NCBI GenBank assembly: GCA_963747345.1
Contig: CAVVFA010000001.1
Span: 682,001 to 746,000, forward strand
Source of the DNA: GCA-2746795 sp963747345
GTDB lineage: Bacteria; Chloroflexota; Anaerolineae; Promineifilales; Promineifilaceae
Direction: 5' to 3'
Length of the DNA: 64,000 nt
The notes beneath the pieces are model-generated. The model worked only from the letters and a program-made list of their open reading frames with translations, did not search any database and had not been told where the DNA came from. The translations under genes were made by a program, and so were the position numbers. Shown here piece by piece: positions 53,675-61,079 of the stretch. Every line of letters begins with the position of its first letter. Positions within the stretch are counted from its first letter, which is position 1.

Positions 53675-54804
53675 TTCGGCAATATCCAACTCATCGGCTA
53701 TGAAATCGACTCCATCTCGCCCTACGATGACACGCAGACGGGAATCACGCTCTACTGGCAAGCAACCGAACCCATCACCCAACCTTTGCACGTCTACTTG
53801 CGCCTCGGCGATGAGACAACCAGCGGTCAGCATCCTGCCAACAATACGCTACCCCACCAACGCCTGGAAAGGCGACGAAATTGTGGCTGATTTTCACAGT
53901 CTGTCGCGCCCTATTCTGACCGAGCCTGACGAGCTGCGTTTGGAAGTGGCGTTAGCGCCGCCATTTACACCTGTGACTGAACTCGAATTGGCAAACGGTA
54001 ACGGCCGTTTCCCTCCCCGCTGCCCACACCACCCATTTGCCCACACCCATTCGTGCGCAAATCGGAGAAAGTGCGGTACTTTCTGCTGATTTTCCTGCCC
54101 AAATACGGCCGCAACGGCCGTTACCCGTGCAACTTTCCGGTTTAGGCAACCCCGCCGCCATCCACCTTACACTCGACAGCCAAAACATCAATCTTGGCCG
54201 CCAGACAGCTTATCAGGGAACATTTGAACATCCATTTGCCCAATTCACACACGTCAATACGGATTTAGAAAACGGCCGTTATCCCCTCACCCTCTATCAT
54301 CCCACGCAGCCATCCCTCTGCGGCTGGATGCGTTTTAGCAGTGAAAGCTGTGTCATCGGTACACGTAGAAATCAGCGGTGTGGCTTTGCCAGAAACGGCC
54401 GTTAATTACAACGACCAAATCGCCCTCCTTAATCTCGACATACCCACTCAGCAGATCACCCCAGGCGGTACACTCGACATCACCCTGCAATGGACAGCCC
54501 TGGCCCCGCTGAACGAAGATTACACCCTTTTCCTGCAAGTATTGGATGCCAACGACCGCCTCGTGGGGCAAGCCGATGCCTGGCCGTTGCAAGGCACCCT
54601 GCCCACCAGCCACTGGCAGCCCGGCCAAACCATCACCGACCCCTATACCATCCAACTCGATGGCGATCTACCCCCCGGTGACTATCGCCTGCTCGTCGGC
54701 TGGTATCTTTTGGCCGATTTGCGCCGTCTACCCGTGCTCAGCGCAGATGGCGTACCCGTCGATGATAAATTCGTCGTTCCTGGTTTATTCGTCCCTGAAT
54801 AACA

Positions 54805-54862
54805 ACGTCACTGCCCTGCCACCTGGCTACCCTGCAACTCTGCCCCTTTCCCCTCCGCCACT
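54805..54862. repeat. degenerate octamer array
   Basis: CACCTGGC TACCCTGC AACTCTGC CCCTTTCC with 8-bp period, upstream of the Crp/Fnr gene. Confidence 0.55.
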
Positions 54863-54868
54863 TTGCGC

Positions 54869-54874
54869 TATACT
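54869..54874 (+). promoter_or_regulatory. -10 element, leaderless start of the Crp/Fnr gene
   Basis: TATACT ends 6 bp before ATG 54881; no Shine–Dalgarno sequence. Spacing matches the dus gene at 8794–8809. Confidence 0.55.
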
Positions 54875-54880
54875 TGCCCC

Positions 54881-55597
54881 ATGCAGACTGAAACCGAAAC
54901 AATTCTATCTCACTGTCAACTCCTCAAAGGACTAACTGCCGCAGAAAAACAAGGCATGGTTGAAAACGGCCGTTTAACGCACAAAGAGGCTGGAGAATAC
55001 TTTCTCCACCAAGGCGAGCCGTCTGAAACCATCTACATTTTATTGTCGGGGCGGGTTAAACTGACCCAACTCACCGAAAGCGGTCAAGAAGTTATCGCTG
55101 GTTATTTAGGCCCTGGCGACGGTATGGGTATTATCGTTGCCTTGAGCAACTTACCCTATCCCCTTTCTGCCGAAGCCGTTGAAGCATGTGAAGCAGTGGC
55201 TTGGTCTCAGGAAGATTTACATCAATTGATGCTGCGTTATCCACAGTTAGCCCTAAATGGACTGGACATGATTGCTCACCGTTTTGGCGTTCTGCAAATC
55301 CGGTTTCAAGAAGTAGCCACACAGCGCGTAGAGCAGCGCGTAGCCCGCAGTCTGATGCGGTTAATCAAGCAATTTGGGCAAAAAACAGACAAAGGCATCC
55401 TCATCGACATGCCCTTATCTCGGCAAGACTTGGCTCAAATGACCGGAACCAATGTTTTTCAGGTAAGCCGCATCGTCAGCAAATGGGAACAAGATGGCCT
55501 TATCAGAACGGGACGCAAACGCTTTGTTTTGCTCAACACCCATGATATGGTCTCAATTGCTGAAGATTTACCAGATATCACGCTCCATCAACATTAA
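54881..55597 (+). CDS. Crp/Fnr family transcriptional regulator
   Basis: 238 residues from ATG 54881. The N-terminal cyclic-nucleotide-binding-like beta roll (EYFLHQGEPSETIYILLSGRVKLTQ, GYLGPGDGMGII) is followed by a long dimer helix (RVEQRVARSLMRLIKQFG) and a winged HTH (MPLSRQDLAQMTGTNVFQVSRIVSKWEQDGLI). No Fnr-type four-cysteine cluster is seen, so it is probably not an iron–sulfur oxygen sensor. It lies 77 bp before a DUF1858 redox protein, a pairing seen in nitrosative- or redox-stress regulons; control of that gene is likely but inferred. Confidence 0.9.
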   Translation: MQTETETILSHCQLLKGLTAAEKQGMVENGRLTHKEAGEYFLHQGEPSETIYILLSGRVKLTQLTESGQEVIAGYLGPGDGMGIIVALSNLPYPLSAEAVEACEAVAWSQEDLHQLMLRYPQLALNGLDMIAHRFGVLQIRFQEVATQRVEQRVARSLMRLIKQFGQKTDKGILIDMPLSRQDLAQMTGTNVFQVSRIVSKWEQDGLIRTGRKRFVLLNTHDMVSIAEDLPDITLHQH

Positions 55598-55674
55598 GCA
55601 ATTTGCAGAAATGCAACTATAAAATGTACTTTTGTATGTATGTTTAGGGGAGAAAATAAAAATGAAGGCGATAT

Positions 55675-55902
55675 ATGAAGTCACGAGATCAAACATTGGC
55701 ACAACAAACAGTTAAACAGATATTAACAACGTGTCCAGAAACGGCCGTTGTCTTCAAGCGTCATAACATGGCGTGTATTGGTTGTGACGTGTCCCATCTT
55801 TATACCGTCGCAGAGGTCGCTGAAGTGTATCAGATTCCTGTAGATGAGTTCCTTTCCGAATTAGATTCCGCCATCAATAATCCGGAATCGGTTTACGGAT
55901 AA
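55675..55902 (+). CDS. DUF1858 (hybrid-cluster-associated redox) protein
   Basis: 75 residues: QTVKQILTTCPETAVVFKRHNMACIGCDVSHLYTVAEVAEVYQI. The pattern of TxxxV near the start, the xxACIGC dicysteine and the following helix match DUF1858, found alone or fused to ScdA/RIC-type iron–sulfur repair proteins. It may bind or transfer a redox centre. Directly downstream of the Crp/Fnr gene; its end overlaps the convergent amrB by 10 bp. An ATG 13 bp upstream (55662) has the better ribosome binding site (AGGGGAG) but leads only to an 18-codon frame. Confidence 0.82.
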   Translation: MKSRDQTLAQQTVKQILTTCPETAVVFKRHNMACIGCDVSHLYTVAEVAEVYQIPVDEFLSELDSAINNPESVYG

Positions 55903-56705
55903 CGAACCACATTCTCCGAAATCGCCCACGCCCCATAACCCACCACCCTGTTTTTAGATCCTGCCGTATCTCCCGAATTACGTAAATCGAGCGTCACCAC
56001 AGTCATGTGGCGCTGTTTGGCTAAGAGCAACAATCCCTGAATCGAGCGTCTGCCACACGCGCCATTTTGCTCAATCGCCTTTGGTTGCAACTCTTCAATG
56101 GCGCGGCACGTTGCCCCGTCTAATGCCTGTGCCTCTGCATAATTTAAAAAATGGCTCAAATCCGAACTGATCACAATGAGCGTTTCTGACCCGCCCCATA
56201 ACGCTTCCATCACTTCAGCCACATCTTCTGGACTAGCATGGCCTACCACAAACGGCACGAGCTTAAATTTGCCCAAGGTTTCTTGCAAAAACGGCAAATG
56301 GACCTCCAGACCATGTTCACGCCCATGAGCCGCATCCAAAATTTGCACTTGAGGGAAGGTCAACATCTGTTGAATTGCTTTGTGGTCAATGACAACATCA
56401 CCCAACGGGGTTTGAAATGCGCTGGCACTAGTGGTGGCTAAGCCTTGAAGCGCCATCGTGTGCGCTGGGCTAAACATCACCACTCGCGTAACTTGACCTG
56501 CTAACGGGGCCACATGCATATACGCCGAGCCAGCAACCGAGCCTGAATAGATGTAGCCAGCGTGAGGCGCAATGATGGCTTTGGGAATTGGCATAGGAGT
56601 TGGAGGGGAAACGGCCGTTTCCATAAACCCCCTCACCATTTCCCGCAATCTATCCGGATCACCTGGGTAAAATGTACCAGCGACTGCTGGAGGTCTAACG
56701 TTCAT
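55893..56705 (-). CDS. amrB: AmmeMemoRadiSam system protein B (MEMO1 family)
   Basis: 270 residues of the MEMO fold, related to class III extradiol dioxygenases: MNVRPPAVAGTFYPGDPDRL, IIAPHAGYIYSGSVAGSAY, VVMFSPAHTM, REHGLEVHLPFLQ, VVGHASPEDVAEVM, VISSDLSHFLNY and NGACGRRSIQGLLLLAKQ, with the conserved histidines and cysteine. It belongs with AMMECR1 and a radical SAM enzyme in a conserved but poorly understood system. The radical SAM partner is at 59937–61028, separated by a GT61 gene, an EAD protein and an IS element. AMMECR1 is not visible in the window. Confidence 0.94.
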   Translation of the reverse strand: MNVRPPAVAGTFYPGDPDRLREMVRGFMETAVSPPTPMPIPKAIIAPHAGYIYSGSVAGSAYMHVAPLAGQVTRVVMFSPAHTMALQGLATTSASAFQTPLGDVVIDHKAIQQMLTFPQVQILDAAHGREHGLEVHLPFLQETLGKFKLVPFVVGHASPEDVAEVMEALWGGSETLIVISSDLSHFLNYAEAQALDGATCRAIEELQPKAIEQNGACGRRSIQGLLLLAKQRHMTVVTLDLRNSGDTAGSKNRVVGYGAWAISENVVRYP

Positions 56706-56873
56706 TTGCGTACCCTTCCTTCAAGCAATCTTTGTATTTCACCTCTCCTTAAAAAACCTTTTCCTACATTATACGGAAAGGAAGGTTGTAATACATACCT
56801 CTTATTATTTACCTATAAAATATCGCGCTTAAATCAATTGAAAAGTATTTAAATTGCACACTAAATGAAAAAG

Positions 56874-56898
56874 ATGATCCTCATTTTTTCAGGATCAT
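56874..56898. promoter_or_regulatory. hairpin before the GT61 gene
   Basis: ATGATCCT / AGGATCAT with loop CATTTTTTC, ending 10 bp before the start codon. It could hide the translation start (AAGGGAA lies just after it). Confidence 0.5.
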
Positions 56899-56907
56899 AT
56901 CAAGGGA

Positions 56908-57942
56908 ATGGGCCAAATGATTCAAAGGTTATTTGCATTTTTAACGAAATATTTTCATCGTTTTATTTGGAAGTTAATCAGTCTCCGCGCTCCCAAGCCA
57001 ACCATCGAAACCTTATATGAAAATGAAGAAAATATCGTATTCGCCTGTCATGGCCCCGTGTACATAGATCCAATGTGGGGATACATCATCTCAGAAAAAG
57101 GATATATTCTTGAAGAATCAATGGGGATTAATTTTAAGCGTCGCCAAAGACCATTTGCCATTTCTATCCCATCACCGTTTCACTTCTTCAAAGCGATCAA
57201 AAATAAGGAAAATGTCATCGAGTCCGACACGGTTGTATCACTACGACATTATTGGGAATGGAATTATTATCATTTTTATTTCGATGTACTCGGTAAACTT
57301 GAACTGCTCCACACAGCAGGCATAGATGACACAATACCCCTTGTCATTGCCAAATATGGTGACGAGATTAGCTTTGTCCGCCCTTTAATTGAACGCGGAA
57401 AATTGGGAAACAGAACCTGGCTAATCCCAACCACAGAATTTATCAAGGCTGACAAAGTAATATTCTGTCGTACGAGAAGACCATTTAAAGAACGCATTCT
57501 CTATATTCTTGACGCACTCGACGTTGAAAGCCCAATAAAAGAAAACGAACGGAGAATATATTTAAGCCGATCCTGTACGCGGCGTCTGACAAATCTGGAT
57601 GAAATTAAACCCATTCTTGAAAACCACTCCTTTGAGATTGCAGATTCTGGGAAAATGAGTATAGACGACCAGATCGCTCTGTTTAGTAACGTACGCTATA
57701 TCATTGCCAATCATGGAGCCGGTACGACAAATATTTTATTCCGCGGAGAGAATCCACTCAGCCTGCTTGAAATCCATCATGACAAACTATTAAACTTTGA
57801 ACACAGGCGTCTTTGCTTGGAAATGGTATACTCCTGGAGTGAACTTAAAGGTAAAAAAGGATCGGGCAGCGCGGAACATGCTGACTTCACAATTAATCCA
57901 GAACAACTGGAACAAAAAATCATCGAACTGTTAAACACGTAA
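56908..57942 (+). CDS. glycosyltransferase family 61 (DUF563) protein
   Basis: 344 residues. GT61 signatures: HYWEWNYYHFYFDVLGKLELL, RRIYLSRSCTRRLTN, SIDDQIALFSNVRYIIANHGAGTTNILF. It transfers a sugar (xylose, GlcNAc or similar in known members) to an acceptor, probably a cell-surface glycan. Base and codon use is more AT-rich than neighbouring genes, and there is no AACGGCCGTT copy over its whole length, in contrast to most genes of this size here; both suggest recent horizontal transfer. It lies alone between amrB and the EAD gene. Confidence 0.88.
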   Translation: MGQMIQRLFAFLTKYFHRFIWKLISLRAPKPTIETLYENEENIVFACHGPVYIDPMWGYIISEKGYILEESMGINFKRRQRPFAISIPSPFHFFKAIKNKENVIESDTVVSLRHYWEWNYYHFYFDVLGKLELLHTAGIDDTIPLVIAKYGDEISFVRPLIERGKLGNRTWLIPTTEFIKADKVIFCRTRRPFKERILYILDALDVESPIKENERRIYLSRSCTRRLTNLDEIKPILENHSFEIADSGKMSIDDQIALFSNVRYIIANHGAGTTNILFRGENPLSLLEIHHDKLLNFEHRRLCLEMVYSWSELKGKKGSGSAEHADFTINPEQLEQKIIELLNT

Positions 57943-58137
57943 GCGGTTTTCCGGCTTTTATCCCTTGTGACAGCTTGTGTCACTGCTTCTCGTTAGCCAG
58001 TATTATTTACGTTATCTTCACGGCTGTAAAAGCCATCCCCATGCTACAATTTCCCTCCTTCAATTGAAACATTTGTTCTGATAATAGCTTATCACCATTT
58101 CATCCCATTCCACCATCTCACATCCGAGTCAAGCATT

Positions 58138-58425
58138 ATGTCTACTGAATTAACGCAACTGCGTAAGCTCTTGATCCTGCATTATTCACTGGATGAATTC
58201 CGCACCCTATGCTTTGATTTGGGTATTCTTTACGATAACCTGGGTGGAGATGGACTCAGCGGCAAAGTGCGGGAACTACTGCTGCTCATTGGCCGCCAAC
58301 AACGCTTTCCCGAGCTTCTGGATCACATCCGGGCAGAGCAACCATATCTGGACATGATGGGCTTAACCCCAACCATTTTGCAAGCTTCCATGCCTGCCTC
58401 AGAACCACCCCCCACCAACAAATAG
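58138..58425 (+). CDS. stand-alone effector-associated domain (EAD-type) protein
   Basis: 95 residues: LRKLLILHYSLDEFRTLCFDLGILYDNLGGDGLSGKVRELLLLIGRQQRFPELLDHI. This is the compact death-like helical bundle seen as an effector-associated domain (closest in my memory to EAD7) at the end of STAND, caspase-like and TIR proteins, where it joins partners by homotypic contacts. Here it is a separate protein with a short tail, so it may be an adaptor. A TGC-TACAAT element lies at 58042–58050, 88 bp upstream. The IS element begins 15 bp after its stop, so a longer original gene could have been cut. Confidence 0.7.
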   Translation: MSTELTQLRKLLILHYSLDEFRTLCFDLGILYDNLGGDGLSGKVRELLLLIGRQQRFPELLDHIRAEQPYLDMMGLTPTILQASMPASEPPPTNK

Positions 58426-58466
58426 TTTTCACTTTGTGTGTTTCCGCTAACGCGGGATGATAAACA

Positions 58467-58489
58467 AACTTCAGACACAATCTGAAGTT
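58467..58489. terminator. hairpin inside the left end of the IS
   Basis: AACTTCAGA / TCTGAAGTT with loop CACAA, between the left terminal repeat and the transposase stop; a probable block to outside transcription. Confidence 0.55.
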
Positions 58490-58509
58490 ATCGAACATTA
58501 AAAAATGGC

Positions 58510-59835
58510 TCAACAAGTCGCTAAAACAAGTAAATGACCGTCAAGGATGCCGTTTGCGTCGCCGATGGGCAGCAACGCCCTTTGGTAAATGCTCAGTAAC
58601 CGATTGCTTTTTCCGAATTTGCCCATTTGAAAGGGCTTCTTTTGGAAAATCAGCCTGTGCCAAGACCCTGCGTAACCTCCCAGGTGTTTTTTTGGGCGTC
58701 GATCCCAAAAGCCTGTGGGCATTGGCGGCAAACTTGCCGCTAAATGGGTTAGCATATTACCGGCAAGCAACGATAACTCCGGCAATCGTTGGCAACTCTC
58801 TGGATCAAAGACAAAGTGACGACCTAATCCCAGCATCTGTTTGGCAGACAAGGGTACTTGCTCTACTGGCCAACGGTCCAAATACATTTTGAATGTAGAT
58901 TCTGCGCTCAAGTTGACATTCGTGCCTAATACCAGTGGCTCAACATAAAGCGGGTCAAAGAAAACCCAGATGTCAAAGGTGTGATGGTGTCCAGCAACTT
59001 TGTGATTTGTTAAAACAACGTTACGCCAACACTGGACAATAATGGTGCGATCTTCATAAGCAAAAGTGCCTGTTTCGTCGGGACTGGATGCGGCAATGGT
59101 CTTGCCTTTTCGTTTTCGCGTTAAGGGTCGCACCAATTTGCCATACTCAGAGGGACGCCCCTTCTTGTTTTTAAGCAGATAATTCCTGCGGGCTGTGCAG
59201 TTTTTCGCCAAACGCAGTACAAAGCGAGGCACATGGGCTGTCTGCATGTCACTGATATGGGCACCGGCATCGAAAATAGCCACCTCCTTGTCATCCAGAT
59301 TCCGAGCTAGCCACTCTAAAATCATTTCTTTGAGTTTATCCTGACTCATGTCTTTGGGATGTGCTCTGACAATCTTACGCAGCAGAGGCAGACGGTGTCC
59401 ATCAATATGACCCACATCAACGACGATGCCCAGACCAACTCCCTTGAGTAAACGTTCTGCCAGGCCGTTGAAGTAACGCCCTGCCCAGCCTTTTAGGCGG
59501 AACCGCCAAAAGGTGGTGATGTCAGCAGAAACCGGTCGATACCCTTCATATTCGTAACTATGCCATCGCCCTTGCGCGAACACATAGGTGCGCCAGGCAG
59601 CTATCAAGTCATCAATACGCCAAATACCGTACCGCATCGCTGCCCAACCACGTCTGATTTCATTGTCATCAAAGCCGCTGGCTTTCATGGCCGGGAAGAT
59701 CGCGCCACGGCTTATTAGAAATGAGCCATTGAGCATGCTCCAGAGTAATTGTAAAAGGGCAAGGTTGGTTCCTGCGGGAACTTGTTGTAAAACAGCTTGT
59801 AATGCTTGTATAGTTTGTTCGATGGCGATTGACAT
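58510..59835 (-). CDS. IS4-family DDE transposase
   Basis: 441 residues from ATG 59835 (AGAGGT upstream; a GTG at 59868 is an alternative). A DDE-type core: first Asp likely in VVDVGHIDGH, second in EVAIFDAGAHISDM, and the C-terminal YLDRWPVEQVPLSAKQMLG, the Y-(2)-R-(3)-E signature of IS4-like enzymes with the last catalytic Glu. A basic stretch NKKGRPSEYGK...RKRKGK lies between. The gene is intact, so the element may be active. Confidence 0.85.
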   Translation of the reverse strand: MSIAIEQTIQALQAVLQQVPAGTNLALLQLLWSMLNGSFLISRGAIFPAMKASGFDDNEIRRGWAAMRYGIWRIDDLIAAWRTYVFAQGRWHSYEYEGYRPVSADITTFWRFRLKGWAGRYFNGLAERLLKGVGLGIVVDVGHIDGHRLPLLRKIVRAHPKDMSQDKLKEMILEWLARNLDDKEVAIFDAGAHISDMQTAHVPRFVLRLAKNCTARRNYLLKNKKGRPSEYGKLVRPLTRKRKGKTIAASSPDETGTFAYEDRTIIVQCWRNVVLTNHKVAGHHHTFDIWVFFDPLYVEPLVLGTNVNLSAESTFKMYLDRWPVEQVPLSAKQMLGLGRHFVFDPESCQRLPELSLLAGNMLTHLAASLPPMPTGFWDRRPKKHLGGYAGSWHRLIFQKKPFQMGKFGKSNRLLSIYQRALLPIGDANGILDGHLLVLATC

Positions 59836-59936
59836 TTGGACCTCTATGCAGTTTTCTTGGTCGATCACTGCAATTATGGGTCAGTTAATCGCCATCGTCA
59901 CTTTTTACTTAGCGGAAACGAAAGATAATAAGAATT

Positions 59937-61028
59937 ATGAAACAATGGGCACTGGATACAATTTCTACAAAATACTGGCATCAATTGGATAATGGCCGTA
60001 TTCAATGCAACGTCTGTCCGCGTGAATGCAAACTGCAAAATGGGCAGCGCGGCATGTGCTTCGTGCGCATGGCTTTGGACGACCAGATTGTGCTCACCAC
60101 CTACGGCCGTTCTAGCGGCTTCTGCATCGATCCCATTGAAAAAAAGCCCCTCAATCACTTCTACCCCGGCACACCTATCCTCTCATTCGGTACCGCTGGC
60201 TGCAATTTGGCCTGTAAATTCTGCCAGAACTGGGACATTAGCAAGTCCCGCGAATTCGACACGTTGGCCGATTCCGCCAGCCCGGAAACCATCGCCCGCG
60301 CCGCCAAAGAGATGGGCTGCAACAGCGTCGCCTACACCTACAACGACCCAACCATCTTTCTGGAATACGCCGTTGATGTGGCGCAGGCGTGCCACGAACT
60401 GGGCATTTACTCTGTTGCGGTAACGGCCGGTTACATCCACGAGCAACCCCGCCAAGATTTATATGCCCACATGGATGCCGCCAACATTGATCTGAAAGGG
60501 TTCACCGAAGCGTTTTACCAGAAATTGTGCGCAGGTAGTCTGGCTCCCGTTTTGGATACGCTGCTTTACCTGAAACATGAAACCAATGTCTGGTTTGAGA
60601 TCACCAACCTGCTCATCCCTGGCGAAAACGATTCCAACCAAGAATTAGAAGCCATGACGCACTGGGTGGTTGCGGAACTTGGCCCGGATGTGCCTATGCA
60701 CTTCACAGCTTTCCACCCCGATTACAAAATGCGCGACATCCCCAAAACGCCAGCCGCCACCTTAAGCCGCGCCCGTCACATCGCAATGGAAAATGGTATC
60801 CGTTATGCCTACACGGGCAATGTCTATGATGAAGACGGCGGCAGCACCTACTGCCACGCTTGCGGCACGAAACTAATTGGGCGGAACTGGTATGTGCTGG
60901 GCGACTGGGGGCTGGATGAAAACGGCCGTTGTCAATCCTGCCACACCCCCTGCGCCGGTCACTTCGCTCCCCAACCCGGAAGCTGGGGATCACGTCGCCA
61001 GCCGGTCCGTTTCGCCAATTTCAGGTAA
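59937..61028 (+). CDS. amrS: AmmeMemoRadiSam system radical SAM enzyme
   Basis: 363 residues. CNVCPRECKLQNGQRGMC at the N-terminus, then the radical SAM motif CNLACKFCQNW (CxxxCxxC), GCNSVAYTYNDPTIF, GENDSNQELEAMTHWV, MHFTAFHPDYKM, and a C-terminal zinc-like pair CHACGTKLIGRNWY...CQSCHTPCAGHF. Family members form a system with AmrB (MEMO) and AMMECR1, whose chemistry is not fully known. The start is 18 bp after the IS right end, so its native promoter may have been displaced. Convergent with the NACHT gene. Confidence 0.94.
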   Translation: MKQWALDTISTKYWHQLDNGRIQCNVCPRECKLQNGQRGMCFVRMALDDQIVLTTYGRSSGFCIDPIEKKPLNHFYPGTPILSFGTAGCNLACKFCQNWDISKSREFDTLADSASPETIARAAKEMGCNSVAYTYNDPTIFLEYAVDVAQACHELGIYSVAVTAGYIHEQPRQDLYAHMDAANIDLKGFTEAFYQKLCAGSLAPVLDTLLYLKHETNVWFEITNLLIPGENDSNQELEAMTHWVVAELGPDVPMHFTAFHPDYKMRDIPKTPAATLSRARHIAMENGIRYAYTGNVYDEDGGSTYCHACGTKLIGRNWYVLGDWGLDENGRCQSCHTPCAGHFAPQPGSWGSRRQPVRFANFR

Positions 61029-61079
61029 AAATACCCGTAAACAAACCAAATTAGAGAAAGCTGTGGCTTTGCAGGGGAA

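Larger units (their letters stand above)
51761..54802 (+). pseudogene. DUF2723-family multi-pass membrane protein, 3' part frameshifted
   Basis: The main frame (51761–53890) carries more than ten transmembrane helices and the DUF2723 signature AVGQADTFEFQVVAPQLGIAHPTGYPLYLLLGKLF. Past 53860 the frame slips +1 three times (about 53865, 54030–54080 and 54345–54390), and the C-terminal soluble domain (DEIVADFHSLSRPI, ITPGGTLDITLQWTAL, LVGWYLLADLRRLPV) ends at 54802. It is a paralogue of 4631–7491. Unusually, three repeat arrays are part of the frame: GGWRLEIGDWRLG and VNSGQWSVNS from heptamers at 52561–52632, LISNLKSLSIL at 52757–52790, and LEIGDWRLNTRTNLQSLISN at 53199–53262. They fall in loops between helices. 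Confidence 0.75.
58440..59919. mobile_element. IS4-type insertion sequence, about 1.48 kb
   Basis: Perfect 11-bp terminal inverted repeats GTTTCCGCTAA (58440–58450) and TTAGCGGAAAC (59909–59919) bracket one transposase gene. No target duplication could be recognised. It contains no AACGGCCGTT copy and no heptamer array, unlike the host sequence. Confidence 0.8.
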
